Assembly (NCBI RefSeq): GCF_030035675.1
Contig: NC_084483.1
Coordinates: 1,543,501 to 1,607,500 of the forward strand
Origin: Rhineura floridana
Lineage: Eukaryota; Chordata; Lepidosauria; Squamata; Rhineuridae
DNA length: 64,000 nt
Direction: 5' to 3'
Numbering within the stretch: position 1 is the first letter of the stretch; each line of letters opens with the position of its first letter. The position numbers were made by a program, and so were the translations under genes. The notes beneath the pieces were generated by a model that ran no database searches, was not told the origin of the DNA, and saw only the letters and a program-made list of their open reading frames with translations. Below, in pieces: positions 1-10,684 of this stretch.

Positions 1-669
1 ATCATCCGAGAAAACCTTTATCATAGTGCCAAATATTATTATCTTAAACTATGGAGGGGTGTAGGAATGAATGATTAAAGAAAAGTCTGTGTTTGTGGGA
101 GAACAAATACACATATACATTATATTACACAAGGTTACAAAACTGCATACCAAAAAAAGTGCCAAAAATGTTAAGTTCAAGAGATAGGCATAATTAGTAG
201 ATAGTTTATAGTAAAAACCAATAAATATCAGTTATAATAAATAATAAAAAACTAGATGTGTGGCATGCTAGAGATTAAAAATTACATAGTGCCATAAGTT
301 TTCATGGGCCAGAGACCACACCATCCGATGCACATGTAAACTTTATTCTGAACTATAAGCATTTAAACTTTTCAACCCAGTGCTGTCTGCACTGGACAAA
401 TTATATGTTTCATCCTCAAAATGAACCCCAATGAAGCTAATAAAGAGTTCCCCTGGACACTCGCATCTGTTGACATAAACTCACAGAAGGCTTCCTTCTT
501 CTCCTCCCAATTATTTTTGTTTGAAATCTACCTGAAACAAATATTAACTGAAATTATGTATGCACTTTCCAGGAGTGAATCTAAAAGCCTAAAATATTCA
601 TTATTTATACAAGAAATCTCATTGATTTCAGTATAACTTGCTTACTTACTGAACTTTTCTTTAAATTCA
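1..669. other. AT-rich unique DNA, no feature recognised
   Basis: I see no repeat, RNA gene or credible coding region here. A 71-codon open frame at 421-636 has no recognisable motif and is the length expected by chance in AT-rich DNA. Confidence 0.5.
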
Positions 670-1278
670 TTAGCAACTTAAGGACCACCTTCTTCCATAT
701 ATCCTGCCTGCATGCTCAACTCAACATCTGAGGCCTTGCTCCAGATTCCTCAGTCATACGAGGTTCACTGAGCAACTCCTACGAGCAGGGCCTTTTCTGC
801 GGTGCTGCCAGCCTTGTAAACTGCTCTTCCAGGTGAGATCTGTCAGGTCTATAATAATAGTAATTCCAGCGCATGATAATAATAAGAGTAATTATGCCAG
901 TGGAAGTTTTAGTTCATACGTATTGTTATGCATCACTAATTCTATTCTAAAACTTATGTTGATGTATCTGATTTGTGCCAAATTAGTCATTATAGATTTG
1001 TGCACTGGCTTTTTTTTTTTCTACTTCAAGATAAGCCCAGATCCTTTGCTTATGTTAATATGAGTGTTGTTTGGTCACTGCCTGCCTGCGTTCTTTCAAA
1101 CTTTACATTTAGTAAAGTTCAAATGTCCCATCACCTTTATATGTATGTACTGTGTTTTTTAACTTTTTGTTTGTTTTAGGTTTTTTTATTGATTTTTATT
1201 TTTATTGATTGTAAGTCGCTTTGAGTTCACTTTTGTGAAGAAAAGCAACTAATAAATTTAGCAAATAAATAAATAAAT
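670..1278 (+). mobile_element. degraded L2-type LINE 3' end
   Basis: Around 730-835 the plus strand still resembles the end of an L2 ORF2, in the region where intact copies read RAFSVAAPxxWNSLP (here a TSRAFSAVLPAL-like stretch). A T-rich 3' UTR follows, with the squamate LINE ending of the type TTGTAAGTCGCTTTGAG, and then an AAAT-repeat tail at 1259-1278. A short ATAATA-rich insertion breaks it near 847-900. It is an old non-coding relic. Family level is inferred by comparison with the better copies at 3189-5918 and 19831-21316. Confidence 0.55.
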
Positions 1279-1437
1279 ACGTTTGCACTGATCTTACATA
1301 TAGATTTAAATTTCTAATCAGTTGCACCTTCAAATTCTTTGAGAAAGAAACATAAAATCACTATTACATTCAGATTAAAAGAGACAAAAAAGGTACTAAA
1401 ATCCTGCCCTTGAACTAAGGTGCAATCAACTGCTATT

Positions 1438-2100
1438 TATACCGGGCTGAGGGGAGTTGGACATGGTGGAGCCCTGGCTGAGCCATCTGAGTCCTGGCTC
1501 AGCCAGGCTATGTTGGAGTTGGACTACATTGGCAGAAGCCCCTCATCTCAGCTGAGCTGCGGCGGAGTCAGGAGCCAGCCGGCTCAGCTGGGGGTCTACT
1601 GTAGCAGCCCAGAGAAACACCTTAAAAAGATGCATTCTGGGGGCGTGTCGAAAGAGGGGCTGAGGAGGGTCTTAGGCCACATCCAATTCATGTTTGGAGT
1701 GCTCCTGCAGGTCCCAAGCCAGTCAAAAATTACGTTGGGAAAAAGGTCAATCTAAGAAAAAAATTGCAGTGGAAGTTAATGGAGAGGGCTTGCTCCCTGG
1801 TAGGAGTATTTGTGAGAGCTGGCTTTTACTTTCTGCTCCCTACACGCACCTCCTGGCTAAGCCAGCGTTCAGCCAGTGCAGAGGCTTCTGAACATCAGTT
1901 GAATGCCACAGACCTTCCCATCTTCTCCTCTTGCACCAGCTCCCCTTCTGCCAGCTCCCTTGAATTGGATTGCTCTACCAGTCAAGCTAAGATGCAGTGC
2001 CTGGGCATGGAATGGTCCAAGGGACAGATGAATATGTCAGTTTGGGTTTCTCTATGTTTCTCATTGTTTCCAATCTTTATTTACGTTTGACCCATTTCTG
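1438..2100. other. GC-rich unclassified stretch with repeated GCTGAGCC-like words
   Basis: The words CTGGCTGAGCC, CTGGCTCAGCC and CCGGCTCAGC recur in both orientations between 1480 and 1590, and again near 1855, so this stretch can fold on itself. It could be a degraded MITE, but I found no clear terminal repeats or TSD. Overlapping frames of about 110 codons show no recognised domain. Confidence 0.3.
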
Positions 2101-2147
2101 CATCAGTCTGTGGATTTTTAAAAAGTCTGCATGAAAGATTATCTATA

Positions 2148-3177
2148 GATAGATAGATAGATAGTTTATTCGACCATCTGGTCAGAAACAGAGTAAAACA
2201 GCTAACAGTTGTACATTATCAAGAATTCCGTACAATCCAAAATGGGACTTTAAAATACAATTCATTAAAAAAAAAAAAAAAACACAGTGTAGAATACATT
2301 ATGTTTCATAATAATATTCAGTCCAATAGAGTCCTATTCTCAGCCAGAAGAACCCTTTAAAATATTGGATCTAAGTTTTTGAGCAGCAACACTAAATTTT
2401 GCAACCTGAGTTGTTATCTTGGGAGATGCGTCATCCAAAAGAAATTCCAACCAAAAGTGTTCAGATTTGTGTTGAAAAGTGGACAAAAGAGGAACAATCA
2501 ATTGGTGTCTTAAAGAATTGTAAAAAGGACAATAAAAAAGTACATGTATATTATTTTCAACTACTTCCTCTCCACAAGGGCAGACTCGATTTTTATATGG
2601 AGTTTTGGCAAACCTACCCTCCATAAGAGCCGAAGGTAGAACATCCAGCCTGATCCGGGAAAAGGCTTTACGATATTCCGGGATTTCCAAGTTTAGTAGA
2701 TATGCCATTGGGGTGCAAAATTTAGGGTTATGTCTTTGATTTTTAATTAGTAGTAGATGCTGTTGGTAGTCAATGTCTTTTAAACATTGGGGTATATTGG
2801 TTATAGCTGTTTGGAACCCCATGGCAAGAATAAGTTGAGGTGAAAAGCCTATCGTTTTAAGTTTATCTACTACAAGATCCGCCCATGGGGATTTGAAATT
2901 ATCACTTAGAATATCTGGGGCAAAGCCAATAGGATTAAAAATAAGTTTTAGCCAAGCGCTAATTCTTGAAAACCATATTTTGGTTTCAATTAGTTGGACT
3001 CCAGCTTCCAATCTAAGGATGATATTTGACACGCATGTTGGGATTGCCAATATGGATCTCAGAAAGGTGGTCTGAACCGTTTCGAACTCTTTAAAATTAA
3101 GATTCTTATTTACCTGGGAGCCAAAGGTTAGTTGTGCTAGTATTTTAGCATTAAAGATTTTAATGGCCGGTAAAAAG
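2148..3177 (-). mobile_element. 5'-truncated LINE, ORF2 C-terminal part and 3' UTR
   Basis: On the minus strand a 5'-truncated non-LTR retrotransposon runs from about 3177 down to a (CTAT)n tail at 2148-2165, preceded by an AATAAA-like signal. It is bounded by an 11-bp direct repeat, GATTATCTATA, at 2137-2147 and 3178-3188, consistent with a TSD. It lands exactly at the 5' edge of the L2 copy that starts near 3189. The coding part has a Cys/His knuckle as found at the ends of several LINE ORF2 proteins. The clade is not resolved. Confidence 0.7.
2340..3050 (-). pseudogene. LINE ORF2 C-terminal fragment with Cys-His knuckle
   Basis: An open frame of 236 codons on the minus strand codes for the end of a LINE ORF2-type protein downstream of the reverse transcriptase. 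Visible features are a region reading YRKAFSRIRLDVLPSA (about residues 126-141) followed by a zinc-knuckle-like CPCG...H...C arrangement (C157, C159, H169, C174). The pattern is known from ORF2 termini of several LINE clades. No RT or endonuclease motif is present because the copy is 5' truncated, so it cannot be autonomous. The first methionine is an internal codon, not a real start. The frame is uninterrupted, so the insertion is probably not very old. Confidence 0.6.
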
Positions 3178-3188
3178 GATTATCTATA

Positions 3189-5918
3189 TGTTTGTCCACA
3201 TTTATTCCTGAGCTGGCTGGGGTAGTCTCGGGGTTGGTGTTGGAGTCCCCTCGGCTTGTGGTATTGGGTGACTTCAACATCCATGCCGAGACTGCTCTGT
3301 CAGGAGTAGCTCAGGATTTCATGGCCTCCATGGCAACCATGGGTCTGTCCCAAGTATTATCTGGCCCCACTCATGTCGCTGGTCACACTTTGGACCTTGT
3401 TTTCTGTGTTGGATGGGATGATGGTGATCTTGGTGTGGAGGAACTTTCTATAGTTCCGTTGTCATGGACAGATCACTACCTGGTTGGGTTTAGACTTACT
3501 GGGACTCAGAACCTCTGCAAGGGTGGGGGACCGATTAGGATGGTCCGCCCCAGGAGGCTGATGGATCCGGATGGTTTCCTGATGGCTGTTGGGGATTTTC
3601 CTGTCACCGTGGCAGGTGATTCTGTTGAAGCCCTGGTTGACCTCTGGAATGGGGAAATGACCAGGGCGGTGGACATGATCGCTCCTAAGCGTCCCCTCTT
3701 ACGGAGTGGAGCCAAACCAGCTCCCTGGTTTACCAGGGAGCTGGCGGCGATGAAACGAATAAGACGGAGACTTGAGCGACGTTGGAGGAAGACTCGGTGC
3801 GAGTCTGACCGAACACGGGCTAGAGCCTATCTGAAGGCCTACTCCGTGGCAGTGCGGGCTAAGAAGAAACTTTTCTTTTCTGCCACCATTGCGTCTGCTG
3901 GGAGCTGTCCAGCGGAGCTGTTTCGAGTGGTCAGGGGTCTTTTAAACTCTGGCCCCCAGGAGGGTAATCTAGACCACTCAACAACCCGCTGTCAAGAATT
4001 TGCACAGCACTTTGCAGATAAAGTCGCTCAGATTCGCTCCGACTTGGACGCTAAAATTGATACAGTCTCAGGGGATGTAACTTTGGCCCCTGCTTGTCCA
4101 ATAATAATGGATCCCTTTCAATTTGTACAGCCCGAGGATGTGGACAAGATCCTTGGAGAAGCGAGAGCCATCACATGTCTGCTGGATCCTTGCCCTTCCT
4201 GGCTCATCAAAAGTGCCAGAGGGGGACTGGCCGAGTGGGTGAGGGGAGTGGTTAATGCCTCTTTACAACAAGGCAGAATTCCATCGTGCCTAAAAGAGGC
4301 AGTTGTACAGCCTTTGTTGAAAAAGCCCTCCCTGGATCCCTCCATAATGGGAAATTATCGGCCAGTCTCCAATATTCCATTTTGGGGCAAAGTAATAGAG
4401 TGTGTGGTGGCCGCCCAGCTCCAGAGATTCTTGGATGAAACGGATTATCTGGATCCATTTCAGTCTGGTTTCAGGCCTGGTTACTGGACAGAGACAGCCG
4501 TGGTGGATGACCTTCGCAGAGAGCTGGACAGGGGCAGTGTGTCCCTGTTAGTTCTACTGGACCTCTCAGCAGCTTTCGATACCATCAACCATGGTATCCT
4601 TCTGGACCGCCTTGCTGGGATGGGACTTGGGGGCACTATGTTACGATGGCTCCATTCCTTTCTGGAGGAACGAACTCAGAAGGTGGTGCTGGGGGACTCC
4701 TGATCAACTCCTTGGCCGTTGACCTATGGGGTCCCTCAGAGTTCAGTTTTGTCCCCCATGTTGTTTAACATCTATATGAAACCGCTGGGAGAGGTTGTCT
4801 GGGGGTTTGGGGTTCGGTGCCATCAGTATGCGGATGACACCCAACTCTATTTCTCCTTTCCACCTAAAGCCAAGGAAGCTGTCCTGGTCCTGAACCAGTG
4901 CCTGGCATCAGTGATGGACTGGATGAGGGCGAACAAATTGAAACTAGATCCAGACAAGACAGAGGTGCTCCTGGTCAGTCAAAGGGCAGATCAGGGAATT
5001 GGGAATCAGCCTGTGCTGGATGGGGTTACACTCCCCTTGAAGACACAGGTTCGCTGTTTGGGTGTGCTCCTGGACTCAGCTCTGAACTTGGAGGCCCAGG
5101 TCTTGGCCGTGGCCAGGAGTGCCTTTGCCCATTTAAGACTAGTGCGCCAGCTGTGCCCGTTCCTGGAAATGCCTGATTTGACTATGGTGATGCATGCCTT
5201 AGTTACATCCCGTTTACACTACTGTAACGTGCTCTACATGGGGCTGCCTTTGAAGACTGTTTGGAAACTTAAACTGGTACAAAGAGCTGCAGCCAGAGTA
5301 TTAACAGGGGCTGGTTACACGGACCATACAACTCCCTTGTTACAATAGCTCCACTGGCTGCCAGTTTGTTTCCAGTCACAATTCAAAGTGCTGGTTTTGA
5401 CCTATAAAGCCCTATACGGCCCAGGTCCAAGCTATTTGTCAGACCATATCTCCCTATACGAGCCTGCCTGGGCCCTGAGATCTTCAGGAGAGGCCCTTCT
5501 CTCAGTCCCAACACCCTCGCAAGTGCAATTGGTGGGGACGCGAGATAGGGCCTTTTCGGTGGCTGCTCCTAGGTTCTGGAACTCCCTTCCTAGGGAGGCA
5601 CGAATGGCCCCCTCCTTGCCTTCCTTCCGTCGGCAAGTAAAGACTTTCTTATTCCGACAGGCCTTTGGGATAGAAGGTGTTTAGAATTAGGGTTTACAAG
5701 GCTTGTTTTATTGTTTCACATTATTATCTGTATTATTTTAAATTGTTTTTAGATTTTTAAGTGCCTTTTACGGTTTTAAGGTTGTGCATATTTTAATTGT
5801 ATCTTAATTGTATGTTTTTCTATGTTTTTAACTACATGTAGTTCTATTTGTAAGCCACCCTGAGTTCCAGTTTGGAAAAAGGGAGGGGTAAAAATAAAGT
5901 TTCATTCATTCATTCATT
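3189..5918 (+). mobile_element. L2-clade LINE, 5'-truncated inside the endonuclease
   Basis: This is a 2.7-kb non-LTR retrotransposon of L2 type (CR1/Jockey group). It begins inside the apurinic-type endonuclease, runs through the complete reverse transcriptase and C-terminal region, and ends with a 3' UTR, an AATAAA at 5893-5898 and a (CATT)n tail at about 5901-5918. The 3' end resembles the general squamate L2 ending (AAGCCACCCTGAGTTCC). A second LINE inserted exactly at its left boundary at 2148-3177. I found no convincing TSD for the L2 itself. Confidence 0.85.
3192..5684 (+). pseudogene. L2 ORF2 remnant: endonuclease C-terminus, RT and C-terminal domain
   Basis: One reading frame of about 830 codons covers the C-terminal part of the AP-type endonuclease (GDFNIH near residue 26, a later SWTDHYLV motif), the fingers/palm region (NYRPVSN), RT block A (LLDLSAAFDTINH), the GVPQ block, the catalytic YADD at about 4827-4838, and the family C-terminus (LHWLPV, then RAFSVAAPRFWNSLP). 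Only two in-frame stops interrupt it: TGA at 4701-4703, just before the GVPQ block, and TAG at 5346-5348, just before LHWLPV. I see no frameshift. The N-terminal half of the endonuclease and all of ORF1 are missing, so the copy is dead on arrival by 5' truncation. Such low decay implies fairly recent L2 activity in this lineage. The first codon is arbitrary. Confidence 0.85.
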
Positions 5919-5920
5919 TA

Positions 5921-7050
5921 TCCTAACATGTCAATTTTTTAATGCAATTTTGCCTAAAATTGCAAGCTATTTCTCCTTATATGTGCATTTTTGTACACAT
6001 TTTTGGGTTGGAGAACTGCATTGCAAAGTTTGAAGAAGGGTGAATTTCAAAGGATAGCTGCCCTTTGGTTCATATATTGGCTCAGGAAGTACAAAGTAGA
6101 TCAGTTACTTTAATGAATTTCTCCCCCATCTTTAAAAGGTCCTACCAGTTTTCCCAATGTCCTGCTCCCAAAGTTACACAGGTACATATTCAGGCAGCAT
6201 GAAATGGCTTTGCAAGGGATAGTTAGTCTATGCATGGTCCTATTATCACCATTCTATACAAGTTATTTGCGTTCCAGACCGAAGGGAACTTGTATACCAC
6301 AGAGATGCAGCACATAGGTTGCTCATTTCATGCAGTTTCTTTCACTATACCTGTAGTTGTGAATGGTGTGGTATGGCAAAGCCACTTACCTGACATACTA
6401 ACTGAATTATTGTTGTTTACTGGAAGGGGTGAAATGGTGGCAAGGTTGTCATGGTGCAAACGCATGGGTGGAGCCAATACAGTGCTCCTGGTGGTGCATT
6501 TGTACTGTGCCGACCGTGCCACTGCCTTGCTCCTCCCTCTCTCCCTCCCAGTAGGCAACAGCGACTCAGCTTTGGGGAGGTTAGGTAAATGCCTCTGCCC
6601 CATGATACCATCTGCTACTGGTTACCTGTCATATGCCCATGTATTCAAATAAGCATAGGGATGAGAAACAGGATTCCACTGAGCTTGTGGGAATCTCCCA
6701 CATGCAAGTGTTCAGCTCATCCTCAACCTCTGTGTGTACTAGCTTAGGCCTAGCAACTTAAAACTGATAGCAATAAAGGTTATCAGCCGGCATGACTTAA
6801 ATCTGTAAACTATAACTGTTTACTGCATTAGATTTAACAAATAACTTCTGCTGCAGCTACTGCAAACCGAATGGCTTTAAAGCTCACAAACTTGCATTTA
6901 TCATGTCCTACAAAGGGCAAAAAAGGACAAACCTGGACGATCTTCCACAGAGGTAAAGAAAGTCAGTGACGATGGGTGTGTTCCCATTTTACTTGTGTTA
7001 TTTTCAGGGTAGCATCTAGCTCATCCTCATGTTCTGCGGCCACAATCAAA
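5921..7050. other. unique DNA, no feature recognised
   Basis: This is mixed-composition DNA with no recognisable repeat or gene. Overlapping frames at 6230-6652 (+) and 6328-6603 (-) show no recognised motif. Confidence 0.45.
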
Positions 7051-7056
7051 CCATAT

Positions 7057-7332
7057 GTTTGTTGTTGTTATGTGCCTTCAAGTCGATTTCGACTTATGGC
7101 GACCCTATGAATCAGCGACTTCCAATAGTATCTGTCTTGAACCACCCTGTTCACATCTTGTAAGGTCAGATCTGTGGCTTCCTTTACAGAAGCAATCCAT
7201 CTCTTGTCTGGCCTTCCTCTTTTTCTACTTCCTTCTCATTTTCCCAGCATTATTGTCTCTTCTAGTGAATCATGTCTTCTCATTATGTGTCCAAAGTATG
7301 ATGACCTCAGTTTCATCATACGTTTCACCATA
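7057..7332 (-). mobile_element. RTE/Bov-B-type LINE 3' end
   Basis: On the minus strand the sequence encodes the typical end of an RTE-type ORF: FGHIMRR, LEETIMLGK, RKRGRPDKRW, DRYYWKSLIHRVAISR, with one in-frame stop after MLGK. A very short 3' end with GTTGTT-type repeats follows. The segment reading GGGTCGCCATAAGTCGAAAT is the 3'-terminal signature that squamate SINEs share with Bov-B LINEs. The same signature ends the SINEs at 41095-41278, 41280-41665 and 45627-45825. This is a 5'-truncated copy of about 275 bp. Confidence 0.75.
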
Positions 7333-7354
7333 CATTTATTCCACTATTATTCCA

Positions 7355-7500
7355 CTTCGAACAGTCATGGTTTGCCCCAAAGAATCTTGGGAAGTATAAT
7401 TTGTGAAGGGTGCTTTGTAGGGTTTCAAGGTCTCCAGTTTTTGCCCAGTGACTCCAGTTTTGGGGGGGCGTCTCCAGGTCTACGGGTGAGTCACCATAAT
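7355..7500. repeat. partial foldback-MITE arm and adjoining repeat
   Basis: CCCCAAAGAATCTTGGGAAG followed by a GTGAAGGGTGCT-like segment matches one arm of the foldback MITE seen complete at 46028-46318. Next comes a GGTCTCCAG...GTGACTCC segment that looks repetitive but that I cannot name. Confidence 0.45.
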
Positions 7501-7817
7501 CTCCAGACTCTTTGCTTTCATTTTAAAAAAAATAAGTTTCTCGGTGGTCTGGTTCAAAAGATATAAACCAAAATGTCAGCCCCCACCTCCCGCAACTTCT
7601 GTTAGCACTGGCTGCTGTAATCCCTGCTCTTTCAGGTTTTTAGCCAATAGGGTCAGGGTTGTGATTGACATGATTTGTTGACCCCCGCAATACCTGAACC
7701 CCATTTCAGGTTCTGAGAACAGTTTCCTTTTTCTGCTTGTCTCATATCAGAAATTCAGTAAAGCTATAGCTTTCAGCAGCAGGATGTTGGTGAGCATACA
7801 AAGTAAACAATTTTCTT

Positions 7818-7835
7818 ATAATTATAATAAAAGTG
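7818..7835. repeat. 18-bp target-site duplication, left copy
   Basis: ataattataataaaagtg here is repeated without mismatch at 9985-10002 and flanks the L1-like insertion. Confidence 0.9.
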
Positions 7836-8591
7836 GACTTCCGGGAAGGGTGACTTAGCCTGTGCCTGCTTTTGAGACGGGCTCCTGCCTCAAAAGAAGC
7901 TTATTCAGATATATCAGTCAGTGTTTTTTTTTTTTTTTTGACTGATTAAACTTCTCCCGGGTAGGGAGAAACGAAGAGATTAACCTCAAAGCCTATTTTT
8001 GTTGGGACGACCAGATCTCATTAATTTATGGGACGAGGTCCAGCCGACGAAGGTGGGACGGATTTTCAACAGCAAGCTCTATCTGTTAAAGCGAACGTTC
8101 ATCTTATCTTCTAAGAGAGAACGCACTAACAGGCAAGCACCCTTCTTTCTATATTTTTCTTTTACTTGACTTAAATTGTTGCTGTTTAAAAGAGATTTGC
8201 CTGATTGATCGGTTTTTGACATCTCACTGGGGAGCCATAACTTCTCTCTGCTACGCACTAATTAATAGCTTATCTCTGTTTTTGTTGCAAAAAGCTGTCC
8301 TGGATTTGCATTCTAAAGATATACACAGAAGAGGGATTTCTATTCCAGATTTTTATTTTGAAGAATATTATACTGTCTGAGACGACTCTCTTTTTGGTCT
8401 ATTTTATTTTGACGAATCTGTTTCTTGACGACTGCCATTAATTGTTTCGATCCTGGGAACTGCATTTTGTTTACTTAACTATGGAGAGATAAGGCTGTCT
8501 GCTCTGTTTATACTGTGATGTCACCAAGTTTGGAGTATTAACCCAATTGTTGCTGAAATAAGAAGTGGTTTTCCTATATTTTTCTTTTAAA

Positions 8592-9398
8592 ATGGCAATT
8601 AAGAAAGTGGCTGAGAATCTGGAAATAACTATGTTTCAGAAAATAATGGATGAGATTGAGATAACGAAACAAAACCTGCGACAGGGTTGTAAGGAGCTGA
8701 AAATTGAATTGAGTAAAATGTCGCAGGAGATTAAAGATATAGGGGTCCCTGTGAGAGAGGTGACCCTGGAAGGGGTCCCTGTGAGAGAGGAGACCCCGGA
8801 GATTGGAACAAACGTGGAACAGGAAAAAGATTTGGAGTCTATGGACTTTAGAAATAAAATCTATTGTTTGGAGACACAGGAGATTAAAGACATAGGGGTC
8901 CTTGTGAGAGAGGAGACCCTGGAGACTGGAACAGGGGTCCCTGTGAGAGAGGAGACCCTGGAGACTGGAACAGGGGTCCCTGTGAGAGAGGAGACCCCGG
9001 AGATTGGAACAAACGTGGAACAGGAAAAAGATTTGGAGTCTATGGACTTTAGAAATAAAATCTATTGTTTGGAACTCAATGTTATCTCTGAAGGAATTAA
9101 TGAAGATTCTAGAGATAAAGTTATCAATGGCATGGATAATCTTCTGGACTGGAATGATGTGATGGAGCCCAATATAGAGAAAATTTATGGAATTAACTGC
9201 AGCCATGTAACAATGGAAAAACTTTCAAGAGATGACCCAGTGTATTTTGAAAAAAAGAACAGAGATATGATTTTACAGCAGTATTTCAGCAACCTATTCA
9301 GAATGGATGGCAAGAAAATATTTGGGATAGAGGTAATTCCCATCAGACTCTTACTATATGACTATGGCTTTGACAGCAAGATTATTATGGAATACTGA
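8592..9398 (+). CDS. L1-type ORF1 protein with internal tandem duplication
   Basis: The 268-residue open frame starts at the ATG at 8592 (MAIKKVAENLEITMFQKIMD); an in-frame GTG upstream is not a likely eukaryotic start. L1 ORF1 proteins are trimeric coiled-coil RNA-binding chaperones. The N-terminus here is rich in K/E/L heptad-like segments, consistent with a coiled coil. The C-terminal ~110 residues (RNKIYCLELNV, LLDWNDVMEPNIEKIYGIN, VYFEKKNRDMILQQYF) look like the ORF1 RNA-binding region. The middle is expanded: a 13-residue unit VPVREETLETGTG recurs with variants, and a 102-bp stretch at 8771-8872 is repeated exactly at 8972-9073, an offset of 201 bp or 67 codons, so frame is kept. I see no stop or frameshift. 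It is intact as an ORF, but whether it is expressed is unknown. The family call is by motif reading only. Confidence 0.7.
   Translation: MAIKKVAENLEITMFQKIMDEIEITKQNLRQGCKELKIELSKMSQEIKDIGVPVREVTLEGVPVREETPEIGTNVEQEKDLESMDFRNKIYCLETQEIKDIGVLVREETLETGTGVPVREETLETGTGVPVREETPEIGTNVEQEKDLESMDFRNKIYCLELNVISEGINEDSRDKVINGMDNLLDWNDVMEPNIEKIYGINCSHVTMEKLSRDDPVYFEKKNRDMILQQYFSNLFRMDGKKIFGIEVIPIRLLLYDYGFDSKIIMEY
8771..8872 (+). repeat. 102-bp direct repeat inside ORF1, copy A
   Basis: By eye it is identical to 8972-9073. Together with the 13-codon units around 8930-8975 it forms a nested tandem expansion within the coding region. Confidence 0.85.
8972..9073 (+). repeat. 102-bp direct repeat inside ORF1, copy B
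   Basis: By eye it is identical to 8771-8872. The 201-bp offset preserves the reading frame. Confidence 0.85.
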
Positions 9399-9984
9399 TA
9401 ATGGAAGATTGGATACTGAAATTACTGGACTTAACAAGACTACTGAAGATGGAAGATGGAAAATGGAACTAATAGGGATAATAGAACAATGGCTACTGAA
9501 ATTACTGAACCTAACAGATTCTGATGTGATGGATTAATTGAAATGTTTATTTTGACTATGGTTATGACAATAAGATTATCATAATTAGTAATGAGATGGA
9601 TTAATTGATATGCTTATCTGGAAAAAAAAATTGATAGATATATTTCTTAAAGAATTGAAACCTCTCTTTGACTTTTTGTGGAAAGAATAAAGTAATGTTT
9701 ATGAGATTTGATGATTAAGTAAGATAACTATTGGAGGAAAGTGATTTTATAATATGACTTAAGAGACAGGATTGTTATATATTATAGACTTATAACTGAT
9801 CTGATCTTTGACAAATGGGAAGTCAATATTTTACTCTTTATTTTTTATTTTTATTTTTATTTTTATTTTTTTATTTTTTATTTTTTGTTTAACTATTTTT
9901 GATTTTGTTTTTTGTCTTTGAATGTTTTATGATTTCGTCTTGTATGTTTTATGAAAATTTGAATAAAAATTATTGAAAAAAAAA

Positions 9985-10002
9985 ATAATTATAATAAAAG
10001 TG
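9985..10002. repeat. 18-bp target-site duplication, right copy
   Basis: This is a perfect copy of 7818-7835 directly after the A-rich tail of the L1-like element. Confidence 0.9.
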
Positions 10003-10684
10003 TACATGCAGGTTTTTCTTAATTCCTTCAAAAAATGGCATGGCATACATTTTATATTTCAAATAATTTTTGAATATAAGTTTTAAACAGTGTACATGCT
10101 GCAGGGTTATACTTTTCTAATTAAGGAGTCAAACAAGTTTAAATTTTACTGGACTTTTGAAGAGGGCAGTTTATTTCTCTTATTCATAATCTGTTTTGAA
10201 AACCTTCCCAATATGAAGCTTTTCTGGGGAGTAAAGCTGGAATAAACTGGGAGCTAACCCCATTGAATTCAGTAGAACTTACTTTTGAGTTGACATGGTT
10301 AGGATTGTGCTGAAAATCAATGGGGCTTTTGGGTGAACGTAGAAAAGGATTGTGTTATAAATCTTTCCCCCTCCAATCCTTTTTTTTTAAGCAGTTAGGC
10401 AGGGCTTACGTAGGTGTCACTGCTTTTATCCTTGGCCAACCGGTTTTGACAATAAACTATTATATGGAATGTATGCAGTTTTACATATCTAGTGTGTGTG
10501 TGCATATGGAATATTTCCAACATTCCTGTGAGGTAGAATTGGAAACCAAGGCAGCTCACAACAAGAAATAAAGCCATTTAAAATCCAATAACCATAAAAC
10601 AAGTATAAAATAGTTGCAAAACAGCTTAACATGGCATGATTCTGTATTGTGGATTGGGTGAGTGAAGTTCTTTATCACTGAATT

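Larger units (their letters stand above)
7836..9984 (+). mobile_element. complete ORF1-only L1-like retrotransposon (HAL1-like)
   Basis: A ~2.15-kb insertion is bounded by a perfect 18-bp TSD and ends in an A-rich tail (about 9975-9985), the marks of target-primed reverse transcription. Its 5' end (GACTTCCGGGAAGGG) and ~750-bp leader precede a single ORF1-type gene at 8592-9398. The rest is an AT-rich 3' region with a TTTTA-repeat tract near 9840-9890 and an AATAAA at about 9962. No endonuclease or reverse transcriptase motif is visible in any frame, so it must have been mobilised by enzymes from elsewhere. This organisation matches the mammalian 'half-L1' (HAL1) idea: ORF1 kept, ORF2 absent. 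Because both ends are present, it is not an ordinary 5'-truncated copy. Internal deletion of a full L1 during or before insertion is the alternative. Confidence 0.75.

Noticed and set aside
8574-9206. 210-codon minus-strand frame opposite ORF1
   Set aside because: It is a shadow of the repeated ORF1 sequence. The plus-strand frame has ORF1-like motifs and lies in the orientation given by the A-rich tail.
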